Below, in pieces: positions 1 through 12,300 of a stretch of 64,000 nucleotides of DNA. A model generated the notes under the pieces. It saw nothing but the letters and a program-made list of their open reading frames with translations. It searched no databases and was not told the origin of the DNA. Every line of letters starts with the position of its first letter. The first letter of the stretch is position 1. Source of the DNA: Phlebotomus papatasi (taxonomy: Eukaryota > Arthropoda > Insecta > Diptera > Psychodidae); the NCBI RefSeq assembly GCF_024763615.1, contig NC_077224.1:23901078-23965077 (forward strand). The letters run 5' to 3'. A program made the position numbers and the translations under genes.

Positions 1-306
1 GACGAATGAGATGATGTTAAAATTACTTTGGAAGAATTCCGGAAGGGCAAGGAATTATGAGAATGCATATTTCGATCAGGTCGAAATATGCCACCAAAGC
101 TATGTCTATATTTTTATTCATTTTAAAATGCATTTAGAATGATTTTAAATAAAACAAAGTTGATAAACTATCTACAAGGTTCCAAGCAATACTCCTTAAA
201 AAAAACAATTAAATAAAAAAATCAATTTGTTTTAAAAAATATTGCATTTCAAACTTAAGGCTTTGGCACTTGCATGCAACTATGCCGAAATTTGGTACAG
301 TTACCC
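1..306 (-). mobile_element. 3' part of a TIR element of the GGGTAAG family, inverted
   Basis: The right edge (about 263-306) is the reverse complement of the left end of the next element: both carry the terminal motif GGGTAAGTGTGCCAAATTTC in close form, followed by a shared subterminal stretch. The rest of this segment is AT-rich with no gene. The element's other end lies outside the window. Confidence 0.5.
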
Positions 307-339
307 TACGAACTTTTACGAACTTTTTAGTGGGTTATA

Positions 340-1768
340 GGGTAAGTGTGCCAAATTTCGGCATAGTTGCAAATAAGCACCGAAGTCCTAAGTTTGAAAT
401 GCAATATTTTTAATACATATTGAAATTTCTTGTTACTTCCTTTTTGGGAAAAGGAAAAGTTTTTCTAGAAAACTAGTTTATCATCTCTGTTTTCTTTAAA
501 TCAGTTCCTAACATATTTTAAAATTAATAAAAATATAGACATTGCTTTGGGTAGTATTCCGGCCATTTTGAGTGTAATACCGGACACTTTGTTTGTGACC
601 ACCTTTTGCGAAGTAACGGATAGAAAATTACAAAACGTCATACAGAACGAGTTTAAAAATATTTACTGTAATACGTTTATATGACCCATAAACCCAGAGA
701 TCTTCCGTATAATTTGTCCTGAAGACATGAAGAGTAGCATCTCAAATTTACGCGTAGATTCCCGTAGCAGTTTTCCCTTCCTGAACTCTTCCAAGGCCTA
801 TTCTACATCATCTTTTTCATAGAGGCTATGCTTTTTTTATATGGACATTGGAGAACTCAGAAATTGAAAAAAAAATAAAATAAAATGAATAAGAAATATA
901 GAAAACCAAAAGATGTTACCGGTATAGGCAACATTACCTCACCGGAGAGACAATCACAAAGTATCTACTTTTTCACGCGAAATACACGATCTATCTGGGA
1001 CATTTCAAACAAAATTTAAAGAATGATTCACTATTAACTTAACTCTTTCGTCTCCTTTGGGACTCTCGGTACCTATGGAAAAGAGATTTTTTTTAGACTA
1101 TTTAGAATCGATAAAAATCTGATTTTTGTGGATGATTACAAACTATAAGGATGTCCAAATCTAGGATATTTTTTGCATGATCCCAATTAACTCTTGAGCT
1201 AAGATATTCTTGGTCAAAAATCGTTATTTTTTTTCGATTTTTTGTTTCCTTGCAGATATTGTGACTTTTTTGATATTTCTAGACCAGAATAAGAAAAAAC
1301 CTCTCGGGGCCAATAAGTATGATAATTAACAATTACAGATTGCATAAATTCGAAAAATATTTTTTTCTTAAATTTTCAAAAAAAAACTTGTTCAAACTTT
1401 TTGGGTACGCTCGTCCCCAAAAATCTAGAGGTCAAATGTAAGGTTATCCCGCCAATGCCCGCCATTTGCTTTTTGACATTTGCGGGAGCGACATTTTTGC
1501 CAATATGGCCGATAATTTTGACATTTGGCAGCGCGGGAGATTCCTTTCAGGGAAGTTTTTCCTATTCTTCCTGATTTTAGTTAATTCTGATTGTCCAGGA
1601 AGTGTCTTTTAGGCTCTTGAGAAGCTTAAATTGTCTACAACAACATCGTGTGAATTCATTGATTATTCGAAGATTCAATCCATAATTGTAATTCATTTAA
1701 TTGTTTGGCCGAAATTACACTCAAAGTGGCCGAAATATAAAGCTGGCCGAAATTTGGCACACTTGCCC
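340..1768 (+). mobile_element. Non-autonomous TIR transposon, GGGTAAG family, copy A
   Basis: It starts with GGGTAAGTGTGCCAAATTTC at 340 and ends with the inverted form (GGCCGAAATTTGGCACACTTGCCC) near 1768, flanked by TA. A 1.24-kb relative with the same ends lies at 50801-52044. No credible transposase reading frame is present, so it is a deletion derivative or MITE. Superfamily not assigned; the TA flank would fit a Tc1/mariner-like element. Confidence 0.65.
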
Positions 1769-2006
1769 TATGATTTACAAGTTTTTTTTCTACGTCTTCA
1801 GTACAAATTCACAAATATTTACGAATAATTTTATGTTTTTTTCTATGCACAATTTTTTTGTGTAATTTTTTAAGCGGTGATTCAGATAGTTTTCCATGAC
1901 TTAAAAAAAGATGAAAGAATTGTACGAGTTTTCCAATGAATATTTTTAACATGTTTTCTTCCAAGGTAATCTAATGTAATCCTATGGAAAATGATGCAAT
2001 TTACTA

Positions 2007-2437
2007 GGGGAAGGATTTCAGGCTTCGCACATACTTTGGCATCGAACATTTCATATTTTTCTATATTCTTTTAATGAATCGGACCTAATTTTTTGAGAGT
2101 ATGTATGACTTGAGACTGAATATTATAATACATTGCTATTAGGGGAATGTAGGCAAGGTTCGCATAGTGTGAACCTTCAAACGATGCGAATTTTCTCTTT
2201 GTTTGCAAAGAGATAGTTCGTCATTTCTCATCACATCTCATGAGGTTAAATTATCTATCTTATGGCTATGAAATGAAAAACTAGCTTTTTGCAAACAAAG
2301 AGAAAATTCGCATCGTTTGAAGGTTCACACTGTGCGAACCTTGCCTACATTCCCCTAGGTCAGATTCATTAAAGAAATATGTAAAAGATATGAAATGTTC
2401 GAAGCCAGAGTGTAAGCGAAGCCTGAAAGCATTGTCC
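2007..2437. mobile_element. TIR element (GGGGAAGG...GGCTTCG family) carrying a nested palindrome
   Basis: The left end (GGGGAAGGATTTCAGGCTTC at 2007) and the right end (GAAGCCTGAAAGC near 2430) are inverted copies. The same terminus recurs at about 10512-10597, 44004-44070 and 50695-52140. The interior is interrupted at 2142 by another MITE. Confidence 0.6.
2142..2355. mobile_element. Palindromic MITE with about 70-bp inverted repeats
   Basis: It begins GGGGAATGTAGGCAAGGTTC and ends with its reverse complement, flanked by TA. The two arms match over roughly 70 bp with only a few differences, and about 70 bp of spacer lies between. The near-identity of the arms and the nesting inside another element show a fairly recent insertion. 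Confidence 0.75.
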
Positions 2438-2709
2438 TAATGGATCCATTATAAGCGGATAAATTCCATAATACAGGAAGGTGTGGTACCTTCGAAATGC
2501 ATTTGGCATGAATCACAAAATCAGAGAGTACTTCATTGATTTCTCGGGCAATATTTGTTGCTGTATGTTTTCCATAGAATTGGAAAGTTCTGAAAGTGAA
2601 CGAATTTAGTTTCATTTATTTCTTGATGTAGTGCATAGTGAGTGTCAAAATGGGTTAGCGAACGTTTATCGGATCATGCATCTGGGATAACAAAGATTAC
2701 AGATCGGAG

Positions 2710-2912
2710 GCAGCCAAAATCCCGAAAGGGCCAAAATCCCGAATGTTCAAAATATTGAAAGGAATGAAAATATATGGAGGATAATGTATAGAATAATTTC
2801 CCAAGACATACAAGATTTCCTTTGCTATGAAAGCTATGACACTTTTAAGAATTTGGAATTTTGGTTTCGGGATTTTGGCTTTCGGGATTTTGGCTTTCGC
2901 GATTTTAACCGC
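2710..2912. repeat. Short foldback-type repeat built of a CCAAAATCCCGAAAG unit
   Basis: The left arm has units of the type GCCAAAATCCCGAAAG. The right arm has the inverse form TTTCGGGATTTTGGC, ending in a motif near TTTTAACCGCGAC. It is a small relative of the large foldback at 40641-41510 and of the array at 35246-35378. Confidence 0.65.
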
Positions 2913-2918
2913 GACCCT

Positions 2919-3079
2919 TTCAGATATATCGTCGGTTGCGGCTACCTCTATCGTATCTGCATTTCTTTTATATCTGCATTCGGAGCAAGCTACAATACAG
3001 ACGTCTCCTCTTGCTTGAAATGCTGACACAAAAGAAATGTAGATACGACAGAGGTAGCCGCAACCGACGATATCTTTCG
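2919..3079. repeat. Inverted repeat, about 43-bp arms
   Basis: The arm at about 2929-2972 (containing TCGTCGGTTGCGGCTACCTC) is repeated in reverse complement at about 3031-3075, separated by roughly 60 bp. It abuts the foldback repeat. It would form a stable hairpin and is probably a MITE remnant. Confidence 0.65.
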
Positions 3080-3880
3080 TTCCCTCTTATATTTGCAGAC
3101 AAAAAAAGTTAATACTTTTAACTAAATTAGTTTTTATTATGCTTACCATTTTCACGAATAAATAGTTCGGCATAGTCATCTTTGAAAAATGGCGCTAACA
3201 TTTTCCCTAAAAAAATCACCAATAATTTTTAACAATCATTTTCGTTCATTTTCTGTTATCCTGCAGGAGGATAACTGATCAGGTGCGTTTTCAGGAATGT
3301 TTTGTTCCACTACAGATGGGTTTTGCTCTCGCAAAATATTGGTTCAGGGCTGCACGACGCATACTTACTCAATTATGCTCGTTTTTTGTATAATTTTCGT
3401 TCTTAATTTCGAAATGTCGCACCTAGTGATCGTGGTTACACACCCCTTCAAAGGTTTGCAATGCAGGCTACTTTCTGACAATTTCCGGGATTGACGTTTC
3501 TCCTTTATTTATGGCCTCTCGCTTCTGCCCATATTGCTCCGTTGGTTCAGGGACGTTGTTTAGATTTTGAGGTACGGCATCTGTACCTAGGTAGGTATCT
3601 GCTGAGAAATCTGTAGATATTCCTACGACATTTATTTTGGGCTTAGGAAAAAATTCGTCAGAATGCTGCGGAAGATTTTCTGCCGAAATTCTGCCGAATA
3701 ATCTGCTGAATTGCGGCAGAATTTCGTATATTTTTCGTGGCTTATATTTGAATAATAATACCGTTAAAACTACAAACATTTTAGTTTTTTTTACTAAATA
3801 ATTTTATTTTCACTTAAAACACAATATTAATTTAAAATAATTCTACATAACATATTGCGTCTGCCGCCGTCTTATGGTCT
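3080..3880. other. Intergenic, no gene recognised
   Basis: AT-rich. A minus-strand open frame at 3468-3779 (103 codons) has no recognisable domain, splice context or neighbour support. I see nothing else in this stretch. Confidence 0.5.
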
Positions 3881-3980
3881 CTACACACTAGAGCAATTTA
3901 ATGTCCATATTGAAGAGTTTTTCCTACACAAGCGTAGGGAATTTGCTTCAATATGGACATAAATTCCTTTAATTGTGTAG
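3881..3980. mobile_element. 100-bp hairpin MITE
   Basis: It starts CTACACA and ends TGTGTAG, with a long inner inverted repeat around TGTCCATATTGAAG (3902) and CTTCAATATGGACA (3948). The complete ends and the palindrome identify it as a minimal MITE. Confidence 0.55.
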
Positions 3981-4316
3981 AATTGGTGCGCACCCTCCGA
4001 AGCCAAATGGCTGAAATGCTTCTTCATTGGCTGTGTAATCTTGATTTAATATTGACAAATTCCCTCGATGTCGACTTCTTCGACAATTATATCTAATGCT
4101 TATGACTTCTCCGTTTTTCTCTGTGTCTCGTAATGTTTGTGTTTTAATTTCCTGAGCTGAACTGTTAGGGACGAATTTGTGCATTTCATTCATTCTAAAA
4201 TAGATCAGCAAAATTAGATTAAAATTAGATTTTTGTCAATTTATTTTGTGGAAAATATTGCTGACTATTTAAAGACAATTTTTCCTAAATTTTATACACA
4301 ATCACAAAGGAGAAGG

Positions 4317-5140
4317 TTGTATGGTGGAGTAACCACTTATCGCCATGTTTAGGAAAAAGAGGAATTAATTTTATTATAACTTTTGAACTCTTATTACTAG
4401 ATAACTCAAACGTGACACAAAACTACTTAGATGTGTTGGCTCTAGATTCGTGAAAACAAAAGTCTTAGAATTTAACGCTGGACTACTTAAAAATTGATTT
4501 TTATTAACAATGCAAAAATAACCACTTTGTATCCACTTTTTACCACTTTTCGACAGTTTTGTAACCGCTTTTCGCCACCCACTTGAAAAGGTCCAAACTC
4601 GATTATTTTAGGCAATGTTATGAAAAGAATACATTCAGCATTTCTTGTTCTTCATGATCACCTTATTATTACACACTTTAGACGATTTTTCTTCACTTTC
4701 GTATGAGAAATCAAATTATAAGTCTATTGCAGAAAGTAAACAATGCAGATTTGACAACTGAGAATCTACCAAAGTGAAGTTAGTGTCGCCTATTGAAAAG
4801 AGATGTCGACAGGTGGTAAAATCAATTCCATAATATAAACACTTTTCGCCATGCCTCATTTATATTAAGTATATTTTGCTTGTTAAAAATTTGATGACAC
4901 TTAGTAAATTTGGTAAGAAACATTGGATTCGAAGCACTTGCTTAAAATATTACTCCAAAAAATGCTCAAAATCTTAAATCCAACACGAATAATTTTTATT
5001 AATTGACTCTATACGTAGCAGCAGTAAAAATACAAAGAACTTTGCGGCTAATTTATTTCACAAATCGCGAAAAACGGCGATTTCAATATAAGTGGCGAAA
5101 AGTGGTGCACTGGCGAGAAGTAGTGATTCCACCCTACACA
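4317..5140. mobile_element. TIR element with GTGGCGAAAAGTGG-type ends
   Basis: The left end (TGTATGGTGGAGTAACCACT, about 4318) and the right end (AGTAGTGATTCCACCCTACA, about 5119) are imperfect inverted repeats. Short internal motifs such as CACTTTTCGCCA recur several times (about 4544, 4562, 4845), like subterminal binding sites. No transposase frame is seen. Confidence 0.5.
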
Positions 5141-5424
5141 GTAAAAAAAGATTACAAGAATAATCGTTGGTATGTATTCTCTCATTTTTCGAAGTTCGGT
5201 AACTATCATACTAACAACTTCTGATTTTTCTGAACAATTTAACGTTTTTTCATCAATCAGTTTCTTCTTTGTCTTTTCTTGGAGTTTCGTCCAAGAAATC
5301 GTGAACTCAAATTCAGAGAATTCTTGGAACATTTTATGTCTACTTCTGTAGACTGCAGCTGGTGAGGTCTCCTTAAAAGGTGTATTGAAAATAGTTTTCA
5401 ATCTTTTGAAATTTTTTTTTACTT

Positions 5425-5679
5425 ATGGCTCTGGCACACCTTTTCATTTGAGTGAATTTCAATCGATTGAAATTATACCTCTTACTCTTTCAAACCGAAA
5501 ACAGATATAGCTGTCCCTTTCCGTCAAATGAAGATAGAAATTGAAATTGAAAATTAAATTGAAATTTCAATTTTCATTTGACAGAAGGAGACCAAAATAT
5601 CTTATTTCAGTTTGAAAGAGTGAGAGGTAAAATTTCAATTGATTGAACTTCACTCAATTGAAAAGTTGTGCCAGCGTCA
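5425..5679. mobile_element. 255-bp palindromic MITE
   Basis: The ends GGCTCTGGCACACCTTTTCA and TTGAAAAGTTGTGCCAGCGT are inverted. Inner motifs around CAATCGATTGAAAT and CTCTTTCAAAC are also mirrored across a centre near 5555. There is no coding capacity. Confidence 0.6.
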
Positions 5680-6052
5680 TTAATAAATATAATTACCTTA
5701 AATTCAATTTAAATTTATTTTATCTGAAATATGCACTCTTACTCACTCCAAAATACCTGTCACTCATTTTTAATTGTTGAATTTCACACAAAATGAGAAT
5801 ACTTATCTTCTATCGAAACTCGGCTACGTTAAAACCTTAAGTAAAAATATGGCGTAAATAATTACGCATCTTGCGATAACAAGATAAATGTTCAGTTCAT
5901 ACACCCAGTCCCTTCAACAACGCTCAACCACATGGAATGATCACTGATCACCCTAGACATTCGCGTTTTTTCTGTATCCATTCCTCCAAGGGCGTAGCGA
6001 TGGTGGGAGCAGACGCACAGGATGAACATCCTCAAACAAATATGCCCATACT
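5680..6052. other. Intergenic, no gene recognised
   Basis: AT-rich spacer. I see no domain-bearing reading frame, repeat or RNA gene here. Confidence 0.5.
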
Positions 6053-6113
6053 ATGCATCCAATTATCACAAGTACCTTCGGACTCTGAAGGTGCTTGTAA
6101 CAATTGGATGCAT
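6053..6113. repeat. 61-bp hairpin
   Basis: ATGCATCCAATT at 6053 is mirrored by AATTGGATGCAT at 6102, and inner CAAGTACCTTC is mirrored by GAAGGTGCTTG. It is a near-continuous stem with a loop of a few bases. It could be a MITE core or a small hairpin; there is no evidence of an RNA gene. Confidence 0.5.
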
Positions 6114-6263
6114 ATCACAATCATTCACTTCCACCACAAGGCACTGAGGACCAAATTTATCATATTTTCACTTACGCTAACCACTTTGTAGATCTGCATC
6201 CACACTCGTTTTGACAGAATTCACGGCGTAATTTGACGGAATGTGTCATTTCAAAGATGTCTA

Positions 6264-6475
6264 GGGGAAAGTGCTCTCCCTTCGAACGTTCATGCCTTCG
6301 AATAATGTGAATTTCTTCTGTTTGTAAGATATTTACATTAAATTATCATGGTATTATCAACAATTATTGTTGAGCCAACTATTGTTTAATGGAAATGTGT
6401 AAATATCTTAGGAAAACTAAAAGAAAATTCACATTAATCGAAGGCATGAACGTTCGAAGGGAAAGTACTTTCCCC
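6264..6475. mobile_element. MITE, GGGGAAAGTGCTCTCCC family, copy 1
   Basis: TIRs of about 40 bp (start GGGGAAAGTGCTCTCCCTTC, end inverted) are flanked by TA. A close copy lies at 21896-22110. The interior also shows a smaller palindrome around CAACAATTATTGTTG. Confidence 0.7.
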
Positions 6476-6559
6476 TAATTCATGCCTTTACGATTTTTTA
6501 ATAATGGCGCTATCTATGTGTCATCATTCGAACTTATTGAATGAGCATTTATGCAAGTA

Positions 6560-8117
6560 CACTGTGGTAAAAATAAAAGGGTCACTTGGGATCCTTCTAA
6601 AAGGGTCATTGCCTGAAAGAGTCAATTTGATCAAAGCAAATGGGTGAAATTAATCATTCTTTAAAAGATCAATTGGACGACCCAAGTAAAGGGTCCCGTA
6701 CAGTGACCCTTTGAAATGTTCCTTAACTTGAACCTTTCAAAAAGATAACTGTTTAATTTCTTTCCATTAGACATTCAAAACAAAAATCCCTGAGTAACTT
6801 TTTTATTGTCTTTCTTTATAAGTTGTGCTTGTCTGTAGCACAATACTTTACTCAAAAGAACATTAATTTGCAACAACAGAGATTAAAATGGGTCAAATTG
6901 ATCTTTTGCAATGATGAAAATTTTGCAATTTTTCACATCAAATTTCCAATGAAAAAAAAAACAATATCATATAGGAAAATGAAATCATTCCGTTTGCTTG
7001 GATGTTATCAAGGTGCCACAAGTAATAATTGAGCACTTACTGCTCAAATTTTAGAAGAAATTGTTGTGTAAAATCTTCACTTGAAACGGAAAAGTGATCC
7101 TTTGAAAGGATCCCTCAAGGTCTCCGCACATTGGGACCAATTTTCGTCAAAAAAAAAATGCTTTTTTGAAGGAAATCGTCTGCACTGATATATGTGAAAA
7201 CGTCAAAATTCTGTCAAAAATGCGATTTTTGACAAGAATTGCTCACAATAATGTGTAGAAATCTTCAGTGACAGAATTTCAAACAAAAACTTTGATTTCA
7301 CTCACTGATTTTTGCTGAGACGCTTCCTGCACATAATCACTACACAAATTGTAATAAAACTGCGAAATTATGCACTATTTATTGAATTTATTTGCATAAT
7401 TGCGTTTTTATTTGTCAGAAACTGCGACCTCTGACACGAAAAACCATCCTAAATTATTTTTCACATATTTTATTATTACCATCTCTACATTCGTCAAAAA
7501 AATGACGAAAAAATGAAAATATAATTATTATTTCCATAAAAATACAATATTTCAGCAATACTGAAAAAAAATCTACAGAAATTTCGCGTACAGTAGAGTC
7601 TCGCTATAGTCGATATTTGGTTTCAAATTTGACACTTGGGTCGTACTATAGTCCATGTAATTTTTTAAAATTATCAACGATTTTTAGTATTGAAATTGCT
7701 CGACGGCTTCCACTTTCTTTGCGATTGTGGTACTTGTCCTTGCTCTCTTCATTGTTCACAACTACTTAATAAAGTTTGCCAAAAATATTAAAATAATTAT
7801 GCATGTCGCATACTAAAAAACATAACCTAACTTAAAATCAGTGTTTTGAAATCAACGGTCGATAAATTGTGGACTATAGAGCGATGGCCTATAGCGAGAC
7901 TCTACTGTACCTACTTTGAGTGTTTTCAACAGGTGATCTTTTTGAAAAGGGTCGTCAAAGTGAACCTTTCAAAGTCTCAAAATTTGACCCTTTCGCAAAA
8001 GGTCAATATGATCTTTTAAAGAAAGAACAAATTGAACCATTTGAAATGGCGGATCATATTTGACCCTCCCAAAAGTATCGCGAAAGGGTCAATTTGACAC
8101 ATTCTTTTTTACCAGTG
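6560..8117. mobile_element. 1.56-kb CACTG-ended TIR element with internal GGGTCA repeats
   Basis: The ends CACTGTGGTAAAAATAAAAG and TTCTTTTTTACCAGTG are inverted repeats flanked by TA. Near both ends the motif AAAGGGTCA or its inverse recurs many times (for example 6588-6720 and 7935-8095), resembling subterminal transposase-binding sites. A pogo-like MITE is nested at 7591-7907. No transposase is encoded. Confidence 0.6.
7591..7907. mobile_element. Pogo-like MITE with TA duplication, copy 1
   Basis: It begins CAGTAGAGTCTCGCTATAGTC and ends with the inverse CTATAGCGAGACTCTACTG, flanked by TA on both sides. The CAGTAGA... start and TA target site are typical of pogo/Tigger elements of the Tc1/mariner superfamily. 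Other copies are at 8211, 19578, 21559 and 48799. Confidence 0.8.
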
Positions 8118-8210
8118 TATACTTGGAAGTAGAGTTGGTAAATTTCCAGAAATTTCATGAATTTCCGCCTAAAGTAGGATGGCGACTGCTGTGAAATTTC
8201 TAAAATTTTA

Positions 8211-8549
8211 CAGTAGAGTCCCGCTATAAGCCATCGCTCTATGGTCCACAATTTATCGACCGTTTATTTGAAAACACTGATTTTAAGTTAGGTTATGTTT
8301 TTTTAGTACGCGACATGCAATATTGTCATAATTATTTTAATATTTTTGGCAAACTTTATTGAGTACTTGTAATAATTGTGATCCATAATGAAGAGAGCGA
8401 GGACAAGTACCACAATCGCAAAGAGCGTAAAGGTGGTCGAGCAATTTCAATACTAAAAGTCGTTGATAAATTTAAAAAATGACATGGACTATAGAGGGAC
8501 CCAAGTGTCAAATCTGAAAGCAAATATGGACTATAGCGAGACTCTACTG
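8211..8549. mobile_element. Pogo-like MITE with TA duplication, copy 2 (opposite orientation)
   Basis: The ends CAGTAGAGTCCCGCTATA and TATAGCGAGACTCTACTG are flanked by TA. The interior matches copy 1 in reverse orientation: the GATAAATTGT/ACAATTTATC and AACATAACCTAAC blocks are inverted. Confidence 0.8.
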
Positions 8550-9347
8550 TACCATCTCTACTTGGAAGAAACTCGAAAAAAATTCCTTGGAAAACGCCAT
8601 GGAAATCTTGTGATTTCCAATAGAATTTTTCAAATCTAAAACTATGGAAATTTCTTCTTTTGCTACATTTGGAGAAGAGTATTTAAGAATAACTAACTTT
8701 TTGCAGCCATTTGAAAGCCAAATAATTAAATTAATTTTAGAGCTGGTTGTTGACTTTCATTTTATGAATCAGTAAATTAATTAATAAAAAAACAACCAGT
8801 TTTTTGAATAAAATCCAGTGTGTTCCAGTGTATTTGTAATATTAAGGTTGTTGATAATGTTTTCGACGACAGGAAAATTGTCTAAACAGTTAACAGTATA
8901 ATTCGAGAGAATTTTGCAAAGTTATCGATATGTCAGAAATTTTAACTTTAAAATTGAAAAGAAAAATAATGAGATTTAAGTAAGAGATATATAATAAATA
9001 TGTTAATAGAGATTTCGGAGATTTCAAATAAGATTCTGAGAAGATAAAAAATAAACTGTAAATCTTTCCAACTCTGTTTCGCGTACAAGAGAAAGAATAA
9101 TAATATTATAAGAAAATCTCAGAAGTGGGCAGAAGTTATGTTCTGAGAATGTGTTAGGAACTGCCATAAATTTTATTAAAAGAAGAATTACAAATGTATA
9201 TGAAATGAGAGAGAGACAATTTTAACAATTCTCCCAGTTAACTTTTATTGTTGCAATAGAGATTACAAAAAATGATAAGCGATTGTAAAGATTGTAAAGA
9301 GCGAAAACAAGTCGAATAAAAAAAATCAACAATGATTGGCGCGTAAC
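8550..9347. other. Downstream flank of aminoacylase copy 1
   Basis: AT-rich spacer. A minus-strand AATAAA (read as TTTATT near 9243) about 100 bp beyond the stop codon is a plausible polyadenylation signal for the adjacent gene. No other gene is seen. Confidence 0.45.
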
Positions 9348-12300
9348 TCAGCAATTGGCTACTTTGTCGATGATCTTCTTGAAGATATCGATGCCCCGGA
9401 GATAGACGTCTGCTTGGAGGAACTCATCGTGATCGTGCAGGAGAACCGGAGTGTTGCCCATGGGTGAAAATCCAATGGCAGGAATTCCAATCTCTCGCAC
9501 GTAACGACTGTCCGTTCCTCCGGGAAAGACTTGAGTGCGAATGTTCAACTTCAGCTCATCAATAGCCCCCTTGAAAGCTGTCCAGTAGATGTTGGAAGCA
9601 TCCAGGGTTGTTTTTGGGACTGGAGGTTCCTTCTGTTCAAAAGTTATTTCAATGCCCCCTCCGGCTTCCTTGCACCAATTCTTCAATTGTTCCAGGAAGT
9701 CGTCGTGGTTGACATCTGTAGCCAAACGGATGTCAAAACCAATTGTAAGCAAAGGAGGAACAACATTTGATTGGACACCCCCCGTTATCTTAGTCAGATT
9801 TACTGTAGTCACGTCCCCAATTAGTAGTTCAGGATTATTCTCCAGACGCTTCACTTCGTGTTGACGGAGGTCCATTAGTTTGTCAATCAGATACCTAACC
9901 TTTTCCCCAGCCGTGTTCTTGTGCAATAGCGATCCGTGTCCCGGAGTTCCTGAGCATTCAAAGTAAACGTGCCAAATGGGACGTTCTGCATAAAACACGG
10001 GGTAAGTGTCTGTCGGACTGGCGATCCCCTCGTCCAGAGAAAATCCCACTTTCAGAGAGCGGAAGTCTTCAGTATGGACAAATTTTGCCATGCCCAACTT
10101 CCCGCCAACTTCCTCATCTGGCACGAAGGATGCATGGATTGTTCTTTTGAGCACAATTCCGTCTTTCTTGAGAGCTCTCAATGCTCCTAGGAATTGCATC
10201 CCTACGCACTTCATGTCTTGGGATCCTCTAGCGAAGATCTTCCCGTCGGAATCCAGATGGGCAGAGAAGGGAGGATGCGACCATTTCTCTGGGAAAACGG
10301 GAACGACGTCCATGTGGCTGTTTAGGAGGATTGCCGGCAGTGAGGGATCACTTCCTTTCAGACTGAGGACAACAACAGGATTCTTCTCGTTCACGGGATA
10401 GAAGACTTTGAAGTCCATTCCGAGGGATGAAGCCTGACGGCGCAGGAAGTCAACGCAAGGAACTAGAAAACATAATGAAATTAGGTGAATTAGCTTTGTT
10501 GTTTGTTTGTAGTAGGGCGGGGATTTCAGACTTCGCACACAGTATGGTTTCGGACACTTCATATTTTTCCCATATTCCTTTAATGAAGCTGACCTAAGCC
10601 GATACCTTCGCTCCCTGGGCTAAAGTGTTCTAGAGTAACTCCATAAAAATGGAGTTGTAAAAATTACGTCTCCGTGAACCCGAAAACGGTGAACTCGGAG
10701 AACCGAATACCTGAGTAAGACCTGATTAAATCCATCACACGGGCATCGAAATAACAGGGCAGTGAAAGACATTTACATTTACATTTTACATTTATTGATA
10801 AAACAGTAGGGCATGCCCTCTTATACAAGAAAAGTGTACATAATAAAAGAAAAAAGAAATACAAATGAACAACGGGAAAATAAAACGAAAAAGGAAAAAC
10901 AGATCTTAAACACTCTCAATCAATGACGAAAAACGACTCAAAAGCTCTCGCTTACGAGTTCGTGGGAGTGGTGGGAGTTCATTCCAAAAAATGACTCCCC
11001 TAACGAATAAAGAGCAATGCAGGATGCGACCCACCGATCTCGGTATGAGCAGACACGAAGACTTCTCCGACGGCCCGCGCTCAATCAACTCCGCAAGATA
11101 TGCCGGTCGACCAGTCCATAACAGGCGACAGATAAACTTAACAGCCTGAGACTGAAAGTGGTCCAGCAATGCCCGTCCCAGAATTTTGGCGGCCCAAGAG
11201 GAGACATGATCAAAACGGCCAATGTCAAATACATACCTCGCAAGAGAGTTAAATGCTCTATTGGATCCGTTCAGTAATAACCTTTCGAAGAGACAAAGCC
11301 ACTCCAAAGCCAAGCCAAACCTATTCGAAAATCTACCGGAAGCCTAAAGTGCAAGTTCACATACTCGCCGCTTTAGCGCTGATTGTTCTGCCATTTCAAA
11401 TTTCGGTATTCTTGACACTTCATTCGCCAACAATGTCAACAACAGTGTGCAAAGTTTGCTGCAAAAAGTGAATTTTTGTGGAATTTCAAGATGGCAGAAC
11501 GTCTTAATTGGACTTTCACTCAAAGAGATGTCCTTTTTTGGAACTTGTTCATTTTTGTGTAACTCGTCGATTTAAACGTTCGAACTTCCAACGGGTTTTT
11601 AGGTAAGTTCTCTCTAATTTACCTTCGAATCGGTAAAGGAAAAACCTCTACCGGAGAAAGCTCTCAAATCGGGAAGGTTATTACTGAACGAGAGGTCTAT
11701 GGAGCTTTTTTAACCTTTGATCTTGAAAACCAGTTATTAGGAATGATTCAAAGGCATTTTCGTATAAGGACGAAATTCCCGTTTGGACAATCTGTAAAAC
11801 GAATCTAAAAATGAAAAAAATCGCACGCCTCGTTAACGAACAATCCGCAAAAAACCGCTCAGAACAACTTGATTTTCGAGAAACGGATCTTAAAGGGGAT
11901 TCAAACCCGGGACACTAGCGTAATGCCCAACGCACAATAACAATTTTAACATTTCAATGAGAGTGAGTGACATCTAGATCTAGTCATCTCGCTCATTTTC
12001 ATGGAAAATTTTGAAAACATATTTACAAACAAAAGTTATTGTTCGCTGTTCATAAAAGGGAAAGTACTACTTAAGGGCTTTGACAGACCTGAGGATTAGC
12101 CGAGAGACGGCTTAACGTAATTATATTCAAAATAATAGTTGGACATCATTTCCATAATTTTCAACTAAGTCTTCTCTCGGCTTAAGTCGCAAGTGTGTCT
12201 AGGGCATAACACATTGAGTGCCCTTTGTCAGAGATTAGGCAGTATTAATGTTACCAATTCCATTTTTTTTTTTTAGATTTTAAATTCTTCCAATTTGGTT

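Noticed and set aside
1039..1420. A second piggyBac-like MITE starting TTAACTCTTTCGTCTCC
   Set aside because: The interior faintly resembles 33650-33720, but no matching right TIR with TTAA could be located; it also lies inside another element.
3468..3779. 103-codon minus-strand frame as a gene
   Set aside because: No recognisable motif, no flanking splice signals and no partner exon.
9531..10401. Open frames on the plus strand across aminoacylase exons (also 17541-18350 and 23567-24437)
   Set aside because: They are antisense shadows of the conserved M20 coding sequence and have no independent domain or splice context.
10463..10562. Extension of aminoacylase copy 1 upstream to a 404-residue frame
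   Set aside because: An AG acceptor at 10463 and the shared exon 1 (12746-12833) give the conserved VHPNPDYG junction; the extension is intron.
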